NCBI RefSeq assembly: GCF_000721495.1
Contig: NZ_JOHY01000075.1
Span: 1 to 33,573, forward strand
DNA length: 33,573 nt
From: Streptomyces sp. NRRL F-5123
GTDB taxonomy: Bacteria > Actinomycetota > Actinomycetes > Streptomycetales > Streptomycetaceae
Reading direction: 5' to 3'
Shown: piece after piece, positions 24,268 to 33,039 of the stretch
Layout: every line of letters starts with the position of its first letter
Position numbering within the stretch: position 1 is the stretch's first letter
Program-made: the position numbers and the translations under genes
The notes under the pieces: generated by a model
Databases searched by the model: none
What the model was told of the DNA's origin: nothing
What the model saw: only the letters and a program-made list of their open reading frames with translations

Positions 24268-24409
24268 GGTTTCCTCTTGAGTCTGCGGACTACGCGTCCC
24301 GGGCGATGGAATCGTATAGGCGCTGGCTTTGTCCGTAGGCAGGGGGCCTGGCGAATTCGGTAAGGCGTCAGGAGTCTTCTCTCACGTAGAGCATGCGGCG
24401 CTCCGGGGC

Positions 24410-24735
24410 GGCTCAGAATTCGTGGGCCAGAAAGTTGCCGTTGGTCCGCTTGTGCCGGGCTCTGACGCGCCGACAAGCCGAGCGAGGAGCGGCGCGCGGA
24501 ACTCGACGCGCTGGGAGTGCTCCGGTGAACGGGGTGGGCGGGGCCACGGTGCAGGGCGAAGACCTCGGGGGATGGGCGCTGGCGCAGCGCCTGGACCGGG
24601 ACCGGTTGCTGCCCGCGCAGCAGTTGATGCTCGAGCACACGCTCCACCTCACCCCCGCAGAGCCCGGCGAACGGCCCCTGATGCCTCCCGCCGTAGGGCC
24701 TGCAAGCTCAGCGAGGCGCGGCGCCAGGAGCTGAT
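24410..24735 (+). pseudogene. Helicase-associated-domain protein fragment
   Basis: One frame gives EERRAELDALGVLR-stop, and the next gives VQGEDLGGWALAQRLDRDRL followed by LPAQQLMLEHTLHLTPAE. These match consecutive helicase-associated (HA) repeats of large actinobacterial helicases, where WxRAQRxxWxxLxxxQxxxLExxLGLxP recurs. A stop codon and frame changes separate the pieces, and no helicase motor is present. Confidence 0.5.
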
Positions 24736-24859
24736 CGAGTGGGCATGCACCGGTGAGGGGGAGAGGCGGGGACGGTGGGATCCGCTGCGCAACCGCCCCG
24801 CTGCGCCGCGGGCCGTGACCGCCAGGCGACCGCGCGTTCCTGGCGTCCGGGGGCGCGAC

Positions 24860-25188
24860 TCTGTCTTCGCGGTGATCGAGTGGATCGAGGTCGTGCTCAG
24901 CGGCGTCCGGATGCCGCGCGTGAACGCGATCACGGAACGGCGGTGCAAACCTGCCGACAAGAACTCCTCGACCGCACCCTGATCTGGAACCAGCGCCACC
25001 TGCTCCAGGCCCTACGGGAGTTCGAGGAACACGACAACTCCTACCGACCCCACCAGGTCATCGCTAACACCCGCCCACTCCAACCACCGGCGATACCAGC
25101 CGCGAATACGAGGCAGCTCAATCACCTCGACATCCGACGACGCAACCGCCTCGGCGGCATCCTCCACGAATACCAACATGCCGTATGA
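24860..25188 (+). pseudogene. Integrase-core transposase C-terminal remnant
   Basis: Fragments read VFAVIEW, VRMPRVNAITER, then after a frameshift VQTCRQELLDRTLIWNQRHL, LQALREFEEHDNSYRPHQV and RRRNRLGGILHEYQHAV-stop. This is the C-terminal half of an integrase-core transposase with the catalytic Glu region (MPRxNAIxER) and the same LGGxxHEYxHA tail as the fragment at 15661. A deletion lies between VFAVIEW and VRMPR. Confidence 0.8.
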
Positions 25189-25296
25189 GCTGCACGGATG
25201 ACATTTTCGACAGGGGCAGGGTCACGGACCTGACGCCCCTGCGCTGCTGCTGGTTCTGGGCCGGGCACTTCCACAAGATCTAGGGAGCGCCCGGAC

Positions 25297-25572
25297 ATGG
25301 CCGATTTCGAGTTTCCCGAGGACTTCACCGCCCTCAACGACGAGGAGCTGACCGAAGCTCTCGCCGGTTCGGTCGAGGCGTTCGACGCCAAGAGCCAGTC
25401 CACCTGCATCAGCGCGAAGGGCCTGGAGTGCCCGCGTACCCTAGCGGCCGGCATCGAGTCGATCTGCGCCCAGCAGGCCGCACGTCATCAGGCCGCCGCA
25501 GCTGAGATCGATGCGTGGTCGCGCAGGTCCGCGGGGGCGGGGCCGAGCCGGCTATCGAATTTGAAAGAGTGA
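25297..25572 (+). CDS. Small phage scaffold/capsid-associated-like protein, probably truncated
   Basis: 91 residues, ATG with GGGAG ten bases upstream. The N-terminus FEFPEDFTALNDEELTEALA and the later IESICAQQAARHQAAAAEI form the acidic-then-helical pattern of short proteins encoded just before major capsid genes in actinophages (PDDLSALSDEELxxL ... ExRRxEAAA). The match is from memory and only moderate. In phages the frame usually continues into a longer helical region; here it stops early. With the two gp10-like fragments it points to an eroded prophage. Confidence 0.45.
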   Translation: MADFEFPEDFTALNDEELTEALAGSVEAFDAKSQSTCISAKGLECPRTLAAGIESICAQQAARHQAAAAEIDAWSRRSAGAGPSRLSNLKE

Positions 25573-25619
25573 TGTCGGCGGCGGTCACGCAGCCGCCGCG
25601 CGCGTGTTGAGGAGAGCGG

Positions 25620-26015
25620 TCAGGGCTGCGGACCGTCGACAGCTTCGATGTCCAGCCTCGGGCCCCGAGGGGAGTTGACCTGGATTCGGCCCCAGTCCCC
25701 GACGAGCGTGAACTCTCCGGCAGTCCACGTGAACTCGTCGATCGCGCCGTAGTCGATCTCGCCGTTTGCGTCCCGGGCAGGTGGAGTCCCCTGGCCGGTC
25801 CAAGCGAGGCTGCGGACTTCGTCGAAGGAGAGCAGGGCCGGGCGGAAGCAGGCCCGATCGTCTCCCCGGGGCGGCCCGAAGTCGGGATGCCCAGGATGGA
25901 GGAACAGGTCCAATCTGAACAGGAGCCCTCCCGGGCGGGCCTCGATGTCCAACACGTAGCTGTCTTCGAGCGCCACCTTCTCAAAGCCGGGCAAGCTGCG
26001 ATAGTGCGCCCGCAT
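25620..26015 (-). CDS. Conserved-looking hypothetical protein, possible immunity-type
   Basis: 131 residues from the ATG at 26015, chosen because AGGGAG lies eight bases upstream. The protein is soluble, acidic and beta-rich: VALEDSYVLDIEARPGGLLF, RLDLFLHPGHPDFGPP, then FTWTAGEFTLVGDWGRIQVN. No catalytic motif is visible. Alternating strands with Trp/Asp resemble small orphan immunity or ligand-binding proteins of polymorphic-toxin loci, but no toxin is adjacent; this is speculation. The frame is intact. Confidence 0.6.
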   Translation of the reverse strand: MRAHYRSLPGFEKVALEDSYVLDIEARPGGLLFRLDLFLHPGHPDFGPPRGDDRACFRPALLSFDEVRSLAWTGQGTPPARDANGEIDYGAIDEFTWTAGEFTLVGDWGRIQVNSPRGPRLDIEAVDGPQP

Positions 26016-26045
26016 CCGAGGACTCCCTGGTAATCGTGCCGTCAT

Positions 26046-26129
26046 CCGCCGACCACGCTACCCATGCCCGTCCCCCCGGCGGGGAGCGGGGCGTGCATGC
26101 TCACCGCGTCGTCTTGCTCCTGACAGCGG
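26046..26129. other. Short spacer after IS630 tail
   Basis: GC-rich non-coding DNA between the hypothetical gene and a duplicated IS630-type tail; a short CCCCGGCGGGGAG stem-like segment is the only structure seen. Confidence 0.25.
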
Positions 26130-27043
26130 TCAGGGGACGTCACCCAGTGGGAGGCCGGTGGCGGCGAAGCAGCCGTCGATCACCTTGAGCTTGCGTTTAC
26201 TGAGGTTGTGTCCGTGATGTCGTCGTGGTGAGGCCGGTGCCGGTGAGGCATCCGTCGGTGAGGTCGCTGCGGTATTGGACTTCTCGTAAGCCCCGTGGAC
26301 GTTCAAGTTGTCCCGTATGAGGACGACGGGTCGGCCGAGTTGGCGGTGGGCGGCGATGAGCAGGTCGCGGTAGTCGGTTCAGGCGAAGCTGCGGCGGCCG
26401 CCGGCCTTGTGGTCGCGGTGGATGATCGGCCGGTAGATCAGCCGGGAACGTTCACCGGGTTTGTAGCAGGTCAGGGCCGCGATGGAGATCCGACGCCGGG
26501 ATCGTCCACGGACCCTGACGACCGGGGTCATGCCGCGGCGCGACCAGGTTCTGGCGGTCGGCGGCGTCATCGAGAAGCCGGCCTCGTCCTCGAAGACGAG
26601 GTGGGCATCGAGCGCCGCCGCAGTTGTTCCGCGGACGGCCAGGTCTCCTTCACCCAGCCGGCCACGGCCGCGTCGTCGCCCTCGGTCGCCCGCCGGGCGG
26701 GCACCTGGTGGCTCCAGCCGTGGCGGCGCAGCATCTGACTGATGCCCGAGAGCGTCATGGTCTTGTGGAAGCGCCGCCCCATCAGTGTCTTGATGCGTGC
26801 CAGGGTCCATGTCTGGTCCGGCCGGCCATGGGCCACCGGCCCCTTGCCCAGTTCCTCCTCGAGGACGGCGGACAGCGCGTCGCTCAGCTTCGGCAGCGAC
26901 GCGGGACCCGTCGAACACACCCCGGCCAGGCCCTGGTCCTGCCAGGCCCGCCGCCAGCGCTGGACCGGGCGGACACTGATCCGTAACTCCCTGGCGACCT
27001 CCGCACAGGATGCGCCGGCAGCGAACCGCTCGACGGCCTCCGG
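26130..27043 (-). pseudogene. IS630-family transposase with multiple inactivating lesions
   Basis: Minus-strand fragments in order: ERFAAGASCAEVARELRISV (helix-turn-helix start), WTLARIKTLMGRRFHKTMTL and MLRRHGWSHQVPARRA (winged helix), a frameshift, LVFEDEAGFSMTPPTARTWS (first catalytic Asp region), GRRSFA followed by TGA where the family has Trp, TDYRDLLIAAH, VVLIRDNLNVH (second catalytic Asp), a deletion, then VQYRSDLTDGCLTGTGL to a stop at 26197. A second, similar tail (KRKLKVIDGCFAATGL) follows to 26130, the end of another IS630-like element in tandem. The N-terminus is cut at a 17-bp inverted repeat. Confidence 0.85.
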
Positions 27044-27044
27044 T

Positions 27045-27089
27045 CACGTCCGCTGGAGTGGCCGTCGATACACCACTCCAGCGGACGTG
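27045..27089. terminator. 17-bp perfect inverted repeat, probable terminator of the TetR gene
   Basis: Arms CACGTCCGCTGGAGTGG (27045-27061) and its exact complement (27073-27089) enclose an 11-base loop. It lies 42 bases beyond the stop of the leftward TetR gene and directly at the truncated end of the IS630 transposase, so it could be a terminator, an element end, or a fold-back made by the rearrangement. Confidence 0.65.
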
Positions 27090-27130
27090 GCCCGAAGCCC
27101 AGGCCCCGCCCCGGTCCGCACGCGGCCGGT

Positions 27131-27859
27131 TCAGCCTGCCAGCTGCTGCAGCCATTCGCGCAGCAGAGCTGTCTCCGTGGCTCTCAGGGGTACCCCGGCG
27201 TCCGCAACAGGGGGTCCGGTGGTGAGCGCGGTCTCCAGCGCTGCGTCAAGGGCGAGTGCGCGCGAGGCCAGGTCCGACCCGGATGAGGCGGGCGAGTCCG
27301 TGGTGACGGAGGCGATGACGGTGTCCCGCAGCCGTGCCGAAGTGGTCAGGTCCCGCTTTGAGGGCGCCTCGCCGATCAGTGCCAGCGTGGCACCCGTGGT
27401 TGCCGCGTGAATGACGCGGGTCGCCTGTGCCACCGGAACCCGAAGGCGCCCGGCCTCGGCCGAGCGGCGCAGCAGTGTCACCAGCAGGGCGTGCGCCTCG
27501 TCCGCGGCGGGGGGCCGTCGGCCGGGCTGCACAGTGCCGTACATGAGCATGTAGAACGCGGGGTGCCGCAGTCCGAAGTCGACGTGCAGGTCCCAGCCGC
27601 GGTAGAGGTCGGCCACCGGGTCATCGGGGGTCAGCGCCAGTGCCTCACGTTTCTCGGCCAGGTACATCTCAAATCCGTAGGCGGCCAGCTCGGCCAGGAG
27701 TCCGTCCTTGTCGTCGAACATCCGGTAGAGCGCGGGGGCCGTGATGCCCGCGGCTGCGGCGACCGCGCGCGTGGAGACCGCTTCGCTGCCGCCCTCCTCC
27801 AGGAGCTCGGCTGCCACCTGCAGTACCTGGCGCCGCGCGGCGCGTCGTCCCTCGTCCAT
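27131..27859 (-). CDS. TetR-family transcriptional repressor
   Basis: 242 residues. N-terminal helix-turn-helix RRQVLQVAAELLEEGGSEAV, STRAVAAAAGITAPALYRMF, DDKDGLL is the canonical TetR DNA-binding domain (A-GIT-xxALYR-F-xxK). The ligand-binding domain contains WDLHVDFGLRHPAFYMLMYG, typical of a TetR_C subgroup. It is divergent from a flavodoxin-fold gene and an aldo-keto reductase and probably represses them in response to an electrophile, quinone or drug. Symmetric GATACG/CGTATC elements lie in the shared promoter region. Confidence 0.92.
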   Translation of the reverse strand: MDEGRRAARRQVLQVAAELLEEGGSEAVSTRAVAAAAGITAPALYRMFDDKDGLLAELAAYGFEMYLAEKREALALTPDDPVADLYRGWDLHVDFGLRHPAFYMLMYGTVQPGRRPPAADEAHALLVTLLRRSAEAGRLRVPVAQATRVIHAATTGATLALIGEAPSKRDLTTSARLRDTVIASVTTDSPASSGSDLASRALALDAALETALTTGPPVADAGVPLRATETALLREWLQQLAG

Positions 27860-28101
27860 GGAACAACGATATCTGATTTTGCGTATCGACGTTAGATCAG
27901 TGATACGGTTTCAACCGGAACAGCGATACGCACCTGATGGTGGGCGGCGCCGGTCCGCGGGGCTGGGCATGCGCCACGCCCCGACCGAGGCCACCGGCCC
28001 TCACTCGTGGAGCAGTGCGGCCGACCGTCGCAGCGGGCGGCTCGTCGTCCGCCGGCGCCACCACCGAACACGCCGCCATTGCGGCAGAGGAGGAACACCC
28101 C
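27860..28101. promoter_or_regulatory. Divergent promoter with TetR operator candidates
   Basis: About 240 bases separate the TetR ATG and the flavodoxin ATG. TGCGTATCG at 27880-27888 and its exact complement CGATACGCA at 27924-27932 are 36 bases apart, and another GATACG lies at 27902-27907 between them. These repeated hexamers are the best operator candidates. GAGGAGGAA precedes the flavodoxin ATG. Confidence 0.55.
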
Positions 28102-28689
28102 ATGTCCGACATCTCGATCGTCATCGCGTCGCATTCCGGCTACGGCCACACCGCGCAGATCGCCACAGCCGTCGCCGACGGCGCACGCTCCGTCGCCGGG
28201 ACGCAGGTCCACCCCGTGGACGTCGCCTCCCTCAGCGACGCAGACTGGGAACTGATGGACGACGCGGACGCCATCGTCTTCGGCACTCCCACCTACATGG
28301 GCACCGCGTCCGGGGCATTCCACGCCTTCGCCGAGGCCACCAGCAAGCGGTGGATGACCCGAGCCTGGAGCGACAAGTTCGCGGCGGGCTTCACCAACTC
28401 CGGCTCCATGAGCGGCGACAAGCTGCACACCCTGCAGTACCTGGCGCTCCTGGCGGCCCAGCACGGGATGCTCTGGGTGAGCCTGAACCTCCTGCCGGGC
28501 TGGAACACCACCGCATCCAGCCCCCAGGACGACAACCGCCTCGGCTTCTACCTCGGCGCCGGCGCACAAAGCTTCAACGACACGGCCGAGGTCCACGACG
28601 CAGACCTGAACACCGCCCGCCACCTTGGCCGACGCGTCGCCGAGCACACCCGGATCCACCGCGTCGGACTGACCGCCGTGACGCGCTGA
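28102..28689 (+). CDS. Flavodoxin-fold NAD(P)H-quinone/FMN reductase-like protein
   Basis: 195 residues from the ATG at 28102, chosen for the strong GAGGAGGAA site; upstream in-frame starts give Ala/Pro-rich non-family sequence. The phosphate-binding loop is SHSGYGHTAQIA and the second FMN loop is FGTPTYMGTASGAFHAF, as in WrbA-like proteins. Residues 100-150 contain FTNSGSMSGDKLHTLQYLAL. Such enzymes make two-electron reductions of quinones or carry flavin electrons in oxidative-stress defence. It is first in a probable two-gene unit with the aldo-keto reductase (220 bases apart) and divergent from the TetR regulator. Confidence 0.88.
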   Translation: MSDISIVIASHSGYGHTAQIATAVADGARSVAGTQVHPVDVASLSDADWELMDDADAIVFGTPTYMGTASGAFHAFAEATSKRWMTRAWSDKFAAGFTNSGSMSGDKLHTLQYLALLAAQHGMLWVSLNLLPGWNTTASSPQDDNRLGFYLGAGAQSFNDTAEVHDADLNTARHLGRRVAEHTRIHRVGLTAVTR

Positions 28690-28909
28690 CACAACCGTCC
28701 GTGAACGGCCCCGGCAATCCGCCCTGCGCGGGTGAGAAGCAAGTCCGCATCAGAAAGTCACGGGTGGGGCTGCCCCGGCCCAAACGGTCATGCCGGCAGG
28801 CGTGCCCAGCAGAATCGTTCGCTTCGGCGAGAGGACGCGGGAGGCGTACCACCCATAAGGGACTTTCATCCAGAAATCACTTTTGCAGTCTCTTTCAGGG
28901 GAGCACACC
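28690..28909. other. Spacer between flavodoxin and aldo-keto reductase genes
   Basis: 220 bases without a credible gene. CAGGGGAG before 28910 is the ribosome binding site of the next gene. The AT-richer stretch at 28865-28895 may carry an additional promoter, but no clear hexamers are visible. Confidence 0.3.
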
Positions 28910-29899
<990 letters not shown>

Positions 29900-29906
29900 G
29901 GGAGCG

Positions 29907-30105
29907 TCAAGTCCGTTCCTGATGGCGGCCGCGTCCGGGTTGTTCGAGGAGTCCCTGGCGGACGAGTCGTCCAAGGCGGGAGCGGGTGACGTTGATCGAG
30001 GTTTCGTCGGTGGGCAGGCCGAGGTGCTCGTGCAGACCCCGGACGCGGAACACCTTGCCGGGATGCTCGTAGAACGTGGTCGCGATGCGCTGGTGGACGG
30101 TGACG
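29907..30105 (-). pseudogene. Winged-helix C-terminal fragment, transposon-associated
   Basis: The minus strand reads VTVHQRIATTFYEHPGKVFR, VRGLHEHLGLPTDETSINVT and RSRLGRLVRQGLLEQPGRGR to a stop at 29907. This is a complete winged-helix domain of about 60 residues found at the end of transposon-linked actinobacterial proteins. It has no start of its own; upstream the frame reaches a stop at once, where sequence of an IS1380 transposase begins. Confidence 0.65.
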
Positions 30106-30440
30106 GGTCACCTGCCCGTCGGCATCTGGTGCCGTGTCGCCGACCAGTTGCCAGACGTGTTCACGGGCGTGAGCGCGGGCCTGGCGGACTGCGGTCCGCG
30201 CACAATTCCCAACGGCGGCGAGGGCGTCGATGAGCCGGGAGACGGAACTTGCCCGGATCGTGCACCGCACGGGGCTTCCGTGAGGGCGCCGGCGCCGTCG
30301 ATATCGCCTGATCCGGACCGGACTTGCGGACCGTCTCCACCGGCAGCACGGCCCCGGCCTGCGCGACCACCCCGCGACCACCGCACTCGACGCGGACGCG
30401 CGGGTAGGTCCCGATACGCCTCTTCACCTGGAAAGTGCCT
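30106..30440 (-). pseudogene. IS1380-family transposase N-terminal remnant
   Basis: Minus-strand fragments: YPRVRVECGGRGVVAQAGAV, LPVETVRKSGPDQAIST and KPRAVHDPGK, then in another frame SSVSRLIDALAAVGNCARTA and REHVWQLVGDTAPDADGQVT. This is the N-terminal third of an IS1380 transposase up to the segment that should continue VDLDATIV (first catalytic Asp). At exactly that point the sequence switches to the winged-helix fragment. Frameshifts and a large deletion abolish function. Confidence 0.82.
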
Positions 30441-30501
30441 CCGACAGGGGCGGGAACAAGGGCCTGGACAATCCTCGTTCTCGCTGGTCGGAGGCACTTT
30501 C
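30431..30501. repeat. 15-bp perfect inverted repeat at the IS1380 end
   Basis: GAAAGTGCCTCCGAC at 30431-30445 and its exact complement at 30487-30501, 41 bases apart, enclose the leader of the IS1380 remnant. Such fold-backs near an element end can block outside transcription into the transposase gene. Confidence 0.75.
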
Positions 30502-30573
30502 TGCTGTCCTGATCACCTTTTGGACAGCCCGCGTCATTCCGTGCGGGGGTTGGTTGCGGTTGGGCTGCGGGGT

Positions 30574-31761
30574 TCAGTTGGCGCAGGTGAGGTGGGCGTT
30601 GGCCCAGTCGGCGTGGTCGCTGCCGTTGCCGTCGCCGCCGTCGCCGCCGTCGCCGACTACGAGGTCGAGGTGCTGGGCGCCGGTGATGTCGGCGTTGAGG
30701 GTGACGGGGTCCTGGGAGGCGCGCAGGACGTCGGTGGTGGCGACGGGTTTGCCGTCGGCCAGGACGGTGTAGGTGACGCTTCCGTAGTCGCCTGTCTCGT
30801 CGTCGATGCCCACGGCGGCGGTGAAGGCGGTGCAGTTTCCGCCGAGGTAGACGGTGACGTCGGAGAGGGCGTGTGCCCCCAGACCCTTGGCGTAGGTGGT
30901 GACGTTGACGGTGATGGTGTGACCGTCGCCAGCAGCGTCTTCGCCGTTGGAGGTGTCCCGCTCGACCGGACCCCAGCCGTTGGTGGAAGTGAACGGAAGA
31001 TCGGACACATACGGGCTGCCGGTGGGCGGCGGCGGAGGGACCATGACGGTTGCTGATCCCGTCGCTGATCCGGTACGGCCGTCTTGGCAGCCCCAGATCT
31101 GCGTCACTGTCCCGTTGGTCTGCGATGCGCCGGGCACGTCCAGGCACTTGCCCGCGCCGACCGCGTGGAGGGGGCCGGTGGCAGCGCCGCCTCCGCCGCC
31201 CGTGCTGCCGGTGCCCCAGCCGTATTGAAGCCGGTCGAGACCGGACTGGTTGTTGATGCTCAGCGTGTAGTTCGGCGCGCTGCCCTGCAGGGAGGTGATC
31301 GCGCAGGAGGCGTTTTCGCACGGGCCGGGGCCCTGGGTCCGGTCAGCGAACTTCACGCCGGTCCACAGGAGCGAGCCCATGCCCTGTTTGCGCACGGTGT
31401 CGGTGAGCGCGTAGAGGAAGGACACGTCGTTGACGCCGTCGCGAGGCCCGTCGTAGTTCACACCGGTGTTCATCGGGACACCGAACTCGGTGAGCACGGC
31501 GCGGCTGTCGTATCCGCAGACGTTGTTCTCGAAGCTGGTGATCCAATCGGCCTCGGTGGGGTGGGTCTCTCCGCCGAGGGTGTAGTCGTGGAGCGAGAGC
31601 AGGGTGCCGGCCAGCCGGGAGTCGGCGCCGACGGTGCACAGGTTCCCCTCCCAGGCGCCGGGCACCAGGATCCGCCCACGGGGTATTTGGGAGAAGTGGG
31701 CCACCCAGGCCGCCGCGATGTTGTCCTCGTCGGTGGCGCTGCAGCCCCACGGCTCGTTCAT
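30574..31761 (-). pseudogene. Truncated GH5-type glycosidase fused to partial ricin and NPCBM modules
   Basis: The open frame of 395 residues begins inside a glycoside hydrolase: MNEPWG holds the acid/base Glu of the GH5 NEP motif and LTEFGVP near residue 90 the nucleophile Glu. The first half of the barrel and any signal peptide are absent; an in-frame stop lies 36 bases upstream and the preceding VV codons are in another frame. After residue 190 comes a Gly linker, LHAVGAGKCLDV ... TQIWGC (about one third of a ricin-type CBM13), then a Pro-rich linker and a complete NPCBM domain (GWGPVERDTSNGEDAAGDGH, TYAKGLGAHA, GDYGSVTY, DHADWANAHLTC). It would be a secreted endoglycanase if whole. The cut ricin module suggests module shuffling. 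Confidence 0.78.
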
Positions 31762-32577
31762 GGACGACCGCGCGGCGCCTCCACCTGAACAACGTCATCG
31801 CACCCGCGGCCCGGCCACGGTGATCGATGTCAGTGGGGCTTTGTGAAGGTGTATCCGCCGAGCTTCGCACCGCTCCCGTAACGGTGGGGAAAATCCTCGA
31901 ATGCGACGACACTCTCGCCGTTTGCGGGATCCAGCACCCCGCGTTGTTGCCGTGGACGTTCAGAGCGTCGCCGACCGCCGGACTTGATGCACACCTGCGG
32001 GGTGCCGACGTTTTCCAGGCAGTACTCGGCGTTCGTGCTGTACGGGTCTATGAGCTGTCCGGCCAGTGCGGGGTGAGCGGCCAGGATCGCGGGCGTGGGC
32101 GCACACGACGTCGGGGGACCAGTGGTTGACGGCGTGCCCGATCGTGGTCATCAGGTCGGCCTGGCTCGCGGTGCTCGCCGGGTCGTAGAAGTGAGCGACG
32201 CCGGCGGCCACCGCAAGCCAGCGGTACCAGGGACGAGCGCCTGGGTACTCCACGCCGTGCCGTCGTAGGACGCGAACCAGATTCTCTGGTCGTTGCTCCT
32301 GCCCTTCCAGGCCGCGTAGAGCCTGCCTCGGGACGCGCACAGCGCCGGGCCGATGCCTGTCTCCACCCCCGGAACGGTCTGCTGGCCCGTCCAGTTGGTG
32401 CCGTCCGCGGTGGAGGCGAACCAGATGGCCCGGTCGTCCGAGGCGCCTTTCCAGGCGGCGTGGAGCCGGCCGTTGTACTCGGCCATGGACGGGCCGATGC
32501 TGCTGGCGTATCCCGGGAGCTGCGCCCGGGCGGCCCACGAATCCCCGGTCAGGTTCGACGAAGGCGGTTCCGCGATG
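31762..32577 (-). pseudogene. Decayed secreted protein with propeller-type repeats
   Basis: Minus strand, in order: two repeats, SSIGPSMAEYNGRLHAAWKG with IWFASTADGTNWTGQQTVPG, and TGIGPALCASRGRLYAAWKG with IWFASYDGTAWSTQALVPG, of the kind forming beta-propeller-like lectin folds; then in a second frame WLAVAAGVAHFYDPASTASQ and HAVNHWSPDVVCA; then in a third frame PAILAAHPALAGQLIDPYST and AEYCLENVGTPQVCIKSGG; and finally, shifted again, ALNVHGNNAGCWIPQ. The pieces read as one former protein interrupted by at least three frameshifts. The catalytic part, if any, is not recognised. Confidence 0.55.
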
Positions 32578-32606
32578 AATTCCAGGTCAGGCTCCGACCT
32601 GGAATT
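32578..32606. terminator. Hairpin with T-rich tail
   Basis: Perfect arms AATTCCAGGTC (32578-32588) and GACCTGGAATT (32596-32606) around a 7-base loop, followed on the plus strand by TTCTTTCTTTTGCTT. It looks like a rightward factor-independent terminator, yet no intact rightward gene precedes it. It may mark an insertion boundary within the decayed propeller gene. Confidence 0.5.
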
Positions 32607-32964
32607 TCTTTCTTTTGCTTGACCATGGGAAGTGGCTCTGCGAGGGCATTTCGACCTACGCATTCTGGTGCGGAGGTCGGTGAGCCACCCTTCGTGGCCG
32701 CTGGAGGACGCGCATCGGAACAGGTACCTCATCAGTTGTGACCTCGCGGCAACCACCGTCCGCCTGTCCTGACTTCACCGGCCGCGCTCTGTGCCGCGGG
32801 CCGTCCGACGTGACGTGTGTCGAGTCAATGCGTGAGGTCCAGGCGGTCGCGCAGCACTCGGGCGACGCGCCGGGCGTCCCGGCCGACGGCGCGCAGTGAC
32901 GCGGAGGACGGGCTGCGCTGACCACTCGACGCCGACGAAGCCGAGCAGGGGTGCCGCCGGTGGC
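32607..32964. other. Non-coding stretch with one short C-terminal gene fragment
   Basis: No intact gene. On the minus strand LLGFVGVEWSAQP and, after a frameshift, SSASLRAVGRDARRVARVLR then DRLDLTH-stop (stop near 32825) look like the end of an unrecognised protein. The rest carries no identifiable coding or structural signal. Confidence 0.3.
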
Positions 32965-33000
32965 ACCGCCCCCGGAGCGCGGGGCTGCTCCGGGGGCGGT
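32965..33000. terminator. Strong terminator of the GH54 gene
   Basis: Perfect 14-bp arms ACCGCCCCCGGAGC (32965-32978) and GCTCCGGGGGCGGT (32987-33000) with an 8-base loop, beginning 39 bases beyond the stop of the leftward arabinofuranosidase gene. Typical GC-rich Streptomyces terminator without a T tract. Confidence 0.8.
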
Positions 33001-33039
33001 CCGCGCCGCGCGTGGGCGCGGTCCAGGACCGGCTTGGGG

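Noticed and set aside
30554..30800. GTCGCCGCC-type triplet runs near 30620-30660 as a regulatory repeat
   Set aside because: They encode the Gly/Asp-rich loop of the NPCBM domain (GDGGDGGDG) and are explained by coding sequence.
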